Positions 59,926 to 64,000 of a stretch of DNA of 64,000 bases are shown in pieces. This stretch comes from Flavobacterium humidisoli (GTDB lineage: Bacteria; Bacteroidota; Bacteroidia; Flavobacteriales; Flavobacteriaceae). Made by a program: the position numbers and the translations under genes. The stretch lies in NCBI RefSeq assembly GCF_023272795.1, contig NZ_CP096829.1:3286001-3350000 (forward strand). Direction: 5' to 3'. Position 1 is the stretch's first letter, and each line of letters begins with the position of its first letter. Below the pieces are notes generated by a model, which did not search any database, was not told the origin of the DNA, and saw only the letters and a program-made list of their open reading frames with translations.

Positions 59926-59953
59926 AAGAGACCTTTGATGAGGTCTCTTTTTT
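59926..59953 (+). terminator. Hairpin terminator after the XRE gene
   Basis: AAGAGACC pairs with GGTCTCTT, 8-base loop, then a T-run. Confidence 0.8.
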
Positions 59954-60048
59954 ATTTTAAACTTTTTGAGTGATGTGGCTAGATTTAGAATGAGGTGTGT
60001 TTAATACATGTGCAGGTATTAATTTTTTGTTAAAAATACATGTTTCAC

Positions 60049-60078
60049 TTGTAATTTTTAAAAATGTTTGTATCTTTG
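60049..60078 (+). promoter_or_regulatory. Promoter of the HTH/small/XRE cassette
   Basis: TTG at 60049-60051 and TATCTTTG at 60071-60078, 19 bases apart, fit the Bacteroidota -33/-7 layout. The ATG follows 17 bases later. Confidence 0.55.
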
Positions 60079-60094
60079 TCTAAAATTATGAAAT

Positions 60095-60769
60095 ATGAAG
60101 TCGGTAAGAATAAAAAAAGATAGAAGAATGATAAGTCTTGTTCAGCTTAGTAAGAGAACAGGCTTGCCACAATCTACAATTATTGCAATTCTTAATGAAT
60201 CTGGTTATAATGTTTTTGGAGATGGATCATTTACTTTTCTAGATCAAAATCAAGTTAGAATAATTTCGGGTTTTTATGTTAAAGCCGTTAATTCATTATT
60301 TCAGGATTTTAAAAATAAACGAAAAAGAGGTTTTGAAAATTCAGCTAATTATTTTAGTTTTTTTCTAAATTTCATTAAGCAAGAAGATTTGTTTTTTGAT
60401 AAACTAAGTTTATCATTTATTCCAATTCTTGATTGTAATTTAGATAATGATTTAATTATAAATTTCTTTTATAGAAATGTTTATGTAATACAAACCAAAA
60501 CGATTTCTAGAGATAACTTTTTTGTAATAACTAGAAAGATATTGAAAAAAATTAGTTTAAAAATCAATAAAATTAATAAAGATTTAAGGGCTTTTTTATC
60601 TCCAATTTTAATTTCAAATCATTATTATATTTTTACAGATGATGAAGATATTTCGAGAATCAAAAATTCATTTTTTTGCTTCTCTTGGAATAACTTTAGA
60701 AGAGAAGCTTTTATAAAATTCAACATTTATTTTAAGCAAATCTCATGGAAAAATATAAATTACTCATAG
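60095..60769 (+). CDS. Unrecognised protein with N-terminal HTH-like (IF2-N-like) segment
   Basis: 224 residues. The first 55 (ISLVQLSKRTGLPQSTIIAILNESGY, then FTFLDQNQVRIISGFY) look like a small helical domain of the IF2-N or winged-helix type. The rest (about 70-224) is rich in Phe, Ile, Asn and Lys, with no membrane helix or named motif; two blocks stand out, LDNDLIINFFYRNVYVIQTKT and FIKFNIYFKQISWKNINYS. Codon use is more AT-rich than in nearby genes, suggesting recent transfer. It overlaps the next gene by 25 bases. Function unknown. Confidence 0.6.
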   Translation: MKSVRIKKDRRMISLVQLSKRTGLPQSTIIAILNESGYNVFGDGSFTFLDQNQVRIISGFYVKAVNSLFQDFKNKRKRGFENSANYFSFFLNFIKQEDLFFDKLSLSFIPILDCNLDNDLIINFFYRNVYVIQTKTISRDNFFVITRKILKKISLKINKINKDLRAFLSPILISNHYYIFTDDEDISRIKNSFFCFSWNNFRREAFIKFNIYFKQISWKNINYS

Positions 60770-60927
60770 AAAATATAAAACAAAGTGACTTATCTGAAGA
60801 AGATAAAAATACATTAATTTCAAAATTATCGGATAATCAATTAGATTTAGACGATTTTATAAAAGGTTTTCTCGGAATCTGTTCAATCAGTAAAGAGATA
60901 TTAAAATTGTTCGGAATTGATATCTGA
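60745..60927 (+). CDS. Small helical protein of the cassette
   Basis: 60 residues, helical and acidic: MEKYKLLIENIKQSDLSEEDK, LISKLSDNQLDLDDFIKGFLGI, SKEILKLFGIDI. Its start lies inside the previous gene (25-base overlap), and 16 bases separate it from the XRE gene. I do not recognise it. Overlap and size suggest it works with the 224-residue protein. Confidence 0.6.
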   Translation: MEKYKLLIENIKQSDLSEEDKNTLISKLSDNQLDLDDFIKGFLGICSISKEILKLFGIDI

Positions 60928-60943
60928 GCTTAATTAACTAGTT

Positions 60944-61231
60944 ATGAATATAGGGAATGCAATAAAATTGTTAAGAAAAGAAAAGAAAATGGGGCAAAGA
61001 GATTTGGCAGAGAAATGTGATATTTCTATAAATGCTCTAAGTCAGATTGAAATTAATGCCTCTTTTCCGCAGAAAAGTACAATCGAAAAGATATGTAAGG
61101 CACTTGATATTCCAGTATCTTACTTATTATTTTTTTCAATAACAGATGAAGATATTCCGCTAGAAAAACAAGAAATTTTTAATGTGTTAAGTAAAACAAT
61201 TAAAACAGTTCTTGTTGAGAAAGTCAAGTAA
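60944..61231 (+). CDS. XRE-family helix-turn-helix protein of the cassette
   Basis: 95 residues. Nearly all is an XRE HTH: GNAIKLLRKEKKMGQRDLAEKCDISINALSQIEIN and KICKALDIPVSYLLFFSITDED. The tail (LEKQEIFNVLSKTIKTVLVEKVK) is a short helix. It is likely an autoregulator or antitoxin-like partner of the two genes ahead of it. Confidence 0.78.
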   Translation: MNIGNAIKLLRKEKKMGQRDLAEKCDISINALSQIEINASFPQKSTIEKICKALDIPVSYLLFFSITDEDIPLEKQEIFNVLSKTIKTVLVEKVK

Positions 61232-61269
61232 TAATTTTATGATTCTTTCTTAATATGCCTTACAGATAT

Positions 61270-61309
61270 AAGCCACAATTACAAAAGAATAAACACGTAA
61301 TTGTGGCTT
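61270..61309 (+). terminator. Perfect 13-bp hairpin terminator after the cassette
   Basis: AAGCCACAATTAC pairs with GTAATTGTGGCTT over a 14-base loop. Confidence 0.75.
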
Positions 61310-61342
61310 TAAAATTTTATAAAAAAGATGATATTTCCTCCT

Positions 61343-61368
61343 GCTGACGCGAGCGTCCCGCTCGTGCC
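61343..61368. repeat. Short GC-rich palindrome (GAGCGTCCCGCTC core)
   Basis: A GC-rich 26-base block in otherwise AT-rich DNA, with GAGCG-TCC-CGCTC at its centre. It looks like a REP-like dispersed repeat. Confidence 0.6.
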
Positions 61369-61416
61369 TATTGTGGAAAATCATATTTAATATTTACAAC
61401 TAACAAACCAAAAAAG

Positions 61417-61740
61417 ATGAACGAAAAAGTATTTGAATTAGAACAGAGATTTCAACCTTTTTTATTGGGCAATGATTATACATTTGTTGGACCTGAAGAT
61501 CAAAATTTACTAATACAACCATTTGCATCTAATGCAAATTTAATTGCACCTGTGGTAGCTTTATCTAGGACAATACACCATGCTCTTTCAAATAAAGAAG
61601 CGACATTAAAAGCTTGCCAACTGTTACCTGCTGGAACGGAGTTAAGAGTATATGTAGTTGTATCTAATGGACACACGACATTGATGCATGCAAGTATTGA
61701 CGAATACTGTAGAAGAAACAAAATCGATTTTGAAATTTGA
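61417..61740 (+). CDS. Hypothetical protein
   Basis: 107 residues, soluble: FELEQRFQPFLLGNDYTFVGPEDQN, a helix VALSRTIHHALSNKEATLKACQLL, and the strand ELRVYVVVSNGHTTLMHASIDEY. No family recognised. It is three bases from the membrane protein gene that follows, so the two form an operon. Confidence 0.6.
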   Translation: MNEKVFELEQRFQPFLLGNDYTFVGPEDQNLLIQPFASNANLIAPVVALSRTIHHALSNKEATLKACQLLPAGTELRVYVVVSNGHTTLMHASIDEYCRRNKIDFEI

Positions 61741-61743
61741 CAA

Positions 61744-62499
61744 ATGACTGACAATTTAAATTTTAAAAATTTAGGAATTTTGTTTACATTTTACTCCATA
61801 GTCTACGTTTTCGTATACTATGGGTTTTATGGTGTTAATATTTTTTATTATACTGATTTACAAGGTGTTTTGACACTTTTTCTTAGTAATATGATTAAAA
61901 TCCTGATTTTTGTGACTATTGTTTTAATCGCTTGGATGGGCATTTCGGAAAAAAATATTGTCGTTAGTCAGGCATTCAATAAAGTTTCTTTAAGAAGAAC
62001 ATTATACATTTTAATATTACTTCTGGTAATTTTTGTTGGCGCATGGGCTCTTCTGCTATCAGGTATTAGAACTCCCTTACAAAAGAAGGCAATATTTATT
62101 GCTTTTATAGCAGTGGGCATTCTATCCGCGATTGATAGATTAAGCAAATTAATTTTCTTTAAATTTAAAATATCAGCAAACAAGCTTAAGATGTATTTTT
62201 TTGTTTTGTTAATAGTACCATATTTCATGTGTCAACTGATTTTACTGGAAGTAAACTACTTTCCGAAAACTGATCATTTATTTTTTTGCTATAATGAATA
62301 TAAAACCGTAGAAACAGGGGAGAAATTCAATCAATATTTGATTGGGAAAACAAATGATAATATTTTTATCTATGACAAATCCAAAAATCAAACCCTTATT
62401 TATGAAATGAGTAACGTGAAAGATTTTATAATTTTTGATGCGCCAGCTCCCTATTTACTTCCTAGTATTGGAGCTCCTATGCCAGATAAAGCACCATAA
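61744..62499 (+). CDS. Hypothetical polytopic membrane protein
   Basis: 251 residues with about five membrane helices (about 10-30, 41-63, 82-103, 110-130, 146-168), then a soluble C-terminal part (about 170-251) with TVETGEKFNQYLIGKTNDNIFIYD and IYEMSNVKDFIIFD and a proline-rich end. No family recognised. The 107-residue protein in front may be its soluble partner. Confidence 0.6.
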   Translation: MTDNLNFKNLGILFTFYSIVYVFVYYGFYGVNIFYYTDLQGVLTLFLSNMIKILIFVTIVLIAWMGISEKNIVVSQAFNKVSLRRTLYILILLLVIFVGAWALLLSGIRTPLQKKAIFIAFIAVGILSAIDRLSKLIFFKFKISANKLKMYFFVLLIVPYFMCQLILLEVNYFPKTDHLFFCYNEYKTVETGEKFNQYLIGKTNDNIFIYDKSKNQTLIYEMSNVKDFIIFDAPAPYLLPSIGAPMPDKAP

Positions 62500-62500
62500 A

Positions 62501-62527
62501 AAAAAACGGCTTACAAAGCCGTTTTTT
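62501..62527. terminator. Bidirectional perfect hairpin terminator
   Basis: AAAAAACGGCTT and AAGCCGTTTTTT over a 3-base loop, between converging genes. Confidence 0.85.
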
Positions 62528-62548
62528 AATATAACATATTTAAGCGAA

Positions 62549-63838
62549 CTAATCTAAAAACGCCTTCAACTCCTCATAAGTCCCAATCTTAACACTAACT
62601 TTTTCCTCATTAATAACACTCTCAATTTGTTCAGGAATAGAAAGCGTAATGCCCAAAGCAGGTTCAACAACATCCAGAAATTTAATAGGATGCGCCGTTT
62701 CTAAGAAAACACCAATTGCGTTGTCATGTTTTTTCAATTCTTTTTTCAAACCTAAATAACCAACAGCGCCGTGCGGTTCTGCGATATAACCGTTTGTGTT
62801 ATAAATTTTCTTTAGGGCTTCGAGTGTTTGTTCGTCTGTATAGCTGTAAGAAGAGAAATCTTTTTCGAAAGCCTTTAAATCATTATTATATAATTCCTGA
62901 ATTCTAATAAAGTTACTTGGGTTTCCAACGTCCATGGCGTTAGAAATTGTGGCTTTAGAAGGTTTCGGGTCGTATTTTCCATTTTCTAAGAATCTTGGTA
63001 CGGTGTCGTTTACGTTTGTAGAAGCTACGAAATGTTCAATTGGCAAACCTAATTTCTTTGCCATAATTCCGGCGCAGATATTCCCGAAGTTTCCGCTTGG
63101 GCAAGAGAAAACTAAAGGTTTGTTTTGGCTTTTCAAAGCTTTGTAAGCAAAGAAGAAATAAAACATTTGCGGTAACCAGCGCGCAATATTGATCGAGTTT
63201 GCCGAAGTCAGGTTTTTGTGCGCTAAAGTTTCATCTAAAAACGCTTTTTTTACCATATCCTGACAATCGTCAAAAACACCGTCAACTTCAAGCGCTTTAA
63301 TGTTTTGCCCTAAAGTCGTCAATTGTTTTTCCTGAATATCGCTCACTTTTCCTGACGGATATAAAATGACAACATCAACGCCGTCAACGCCAAGAAATCC
63401 GCTGGCAACGGCTCCGCCTGTATCTCCAGAAGTCGCTACTAAAACGGTGTTTTTAGCATCTTTTTTATCTTTATTGAAATAGCCCAAACAACGAGACATA
63501 AAACGTGCTCCAACGTCTTTAAAAGCCATTGTCGGCCCATGAAATAATTCTAACGAATAGATTCCGTCTTCGACTTTCACAACAGGAAAATCAAAAACTA
63601 AAGTTTCGGCAATAATTTCTTTTAGTTTTTCAGCAGGTATTTCATCGCCTACGAATTGTTTAATCGCTTCAAAAGCAATTTCTTCGTGGCTTAAACTTTC
63701 AATTTTATCAAAAAATGAAGGGTCTAAAGACGTGATGCTTTCTGGGAAATATAATCCTTTATCACTCGCTAATCCTTGTATAACAGCTTCTTGAAAAGAA
63801 ACTTTTGGGGCATTGTGGTTTAAACTGTAGTATTTCAT
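62549..63838 (-). CDS. thrC: Threonine synthase
   Basis: 429 residues. A PLP enzyme that converts O-phosphohomoserine to threonine. It has YYSLNHNAPKVSFQEAV, ELFHGPTMAFKDVGARF with the PLP lysine (near residue 108), VATSGDTGGAVASGF, and ALKSQNKPLVFSCPSGNFGNICAG. These are the ThrC-type blocks and the length is the shorter bacterial class. It is alone, with no thrA or thrB seen. Confidence 0.95.
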   Translation of the reverse strand: MKYYSLNHNAPKVSFQEAVIQGLASDKGLYFPESITSLDPSFFDKIESLSHEEIAFEAIKQFVGDEIPAEKLKEIIAETLVFDFPVVKVEDGIYSLELFHGPTMAFKDVGARFMSRCLGYFNKDKKDAKNTVLVATSGDTGGAVASGFLGVDGVDVVILYPSGKVSDIQEKQLTTLGQNIKALEVDGVFDDCQDMVKKAFLDETLAHKNLTSANSINIARWLPQMFYFFFAYKALKSQNKPLVFSCPSGNFGNICAGIMAKKLGLPIEHFVASTNVNDTVPRFLENGKYDPKPSKATISNAMDVGNPSNFIRIQELYNNDLKAFEKDFSSYSYTDEQTLEALKKIYNTNGYIAEPHGAVGYLGLKKELKKHDNAIGVFLETAHPIKFLDVVEPALGITLSIPEQIESVINEEKVSVKIGTYEELKAFLD

Positions 63839-63844
63839 TTTTTT

Positions 63845-64000
63845 TTATTGCTTTAGGCTTTAGATTTTAGATTTTTGGAAGGAAATTCCAAATTTTTAAA
63901 TTCCAAATTCCAATAATTTATATTTTCAATTATGTTTTGCTTTTGTCAGGTTGAGCGAAGTCGAAGCCCCGCAAAGTGTAGACATAAAGTTTGTCATTTC
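63845..64000. repeat. 7-bp-periodic repeats and the start of another palindromic element
   Basis: ATTCCAA-type 7-bp units (about 63870-63920) are followed by a TTTTGTCAGGTTGAGCGAAGTC element (from about 63951). The window ends in TTTGTCATTTC, the same start as palindromic copies B to D, so another copy may lie just beyond. Confidence 0.6.

Noticed and set aside
1..64000. tRNA, rRNA, tmRNA and known riboswitches
   Set aside because: No cloverleaf, rRNA core or riboswitch consensus was recognised by eye; a covariance-model scan would be needed to exclude small RNAs.

Overview
The window looks like chromosomal DNA of a Flavobacterium-type member of the Bacteroidota. DNA is AT-rich, promoters carry the TAnnTTTG -7 element typical of the phylum, and the gene content fits: a fused CcoN/CcoO cbb3 oxidase, Mqo, a T9SS-like sorting tail on secreted proteins, DUF5606, DUF1003 and DUF2752 proteins, and an S41 C-terminal protease. 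No rRNA, tRNA, CRISPR array, intact insertion sequence or prophage was recognised. The left edge cuts a serine acetyltransferase gene. The right edge lies in repeat DNA beyond thrC.

Layout. 0-6 kb: cysE (partial), small membrane proteins, an Smr protein, a two-repeat lipoprotein, a cysteine desulfurase and tsaC. 6-11.5 kb: a lipopolysaccharide-core-like cluster (DUF5672, GT4, InaA-type kinase, two GT2, GT9). 11.5-20.4 kb: dapD, an Aer-like stand-alone PAS protein, a ParE-type toxin-antitoxin pair, ruvX, mqo, a FUSC membrane protein, def, a DUF5606 protein and mazG. 20.4-31.3 kb: a microaerobic respiration block made of an FNR-like regulator, ccoI, ccoS, ccoNO, ccoQ, ccoP, ccoG, fixH, a SafE-like protein and hemN. 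31.4-42.9 kb: housekeeping genes (DoxX, acyl-CoA carboxylase beta subunit, lpxD, msrB, prfB with its programmed frameshift, threonine aldolase, YbaB, oligopeptidase B, a cysteine synthase family enzyme). 43-47 kb: two tandem secreted LamG paralogues, a small lipoprotein and three orphan proteins. 47-52.6 kb: yebC, S41 protease, gcvT, nnrD. 53-62.5 kb: an accessory zone rich in palindromic repeats, holding a HipA_2/DUF3037 pair, a pectate lyase, a Crp-like regulator, HutD, GNAT and several unrecognised small genes, including an AT-rich HTH/small/XRE cassette. 62.5-63.8 kb: thrC.

The strongest new signal is regulatory. Four promoters (ccoI, ccoS, hemN and the Aer-like PAS gene) each have an FNR-type palindrome (TGAY-N4-RTCA) whose centre lies exactly 29.5 bp upstream of the first base of a -7-like box. 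This is about -41.5 from the expected transcript start, the usual class II activator position. A likely regulator is encoded beside ccoI. It has the FNR E-xxx-R recognition pattern and three of the four FNR cluster cysteines, with serine at the fourth position. This suggests a local low-oxygen regulon covering cbb3 oxidase assembly, oxygen-independent haem synthesis and a PAS redox sensor.

A second theme is repeat biology. At least four large palindromic elements between 52.6 and 57.4 kb share arms and an asymmetric loop present in both orientations. There is also a separate compound hairpin at 58 kb, short GC-rich palindromes, and several 7-bp-periodic arrays near gene ends. Candidate new systems are the cassette at 60.1-61.2 kb and the soluble/membrane pair at 61.4-62.5 kb; neither has a function I can recognise.
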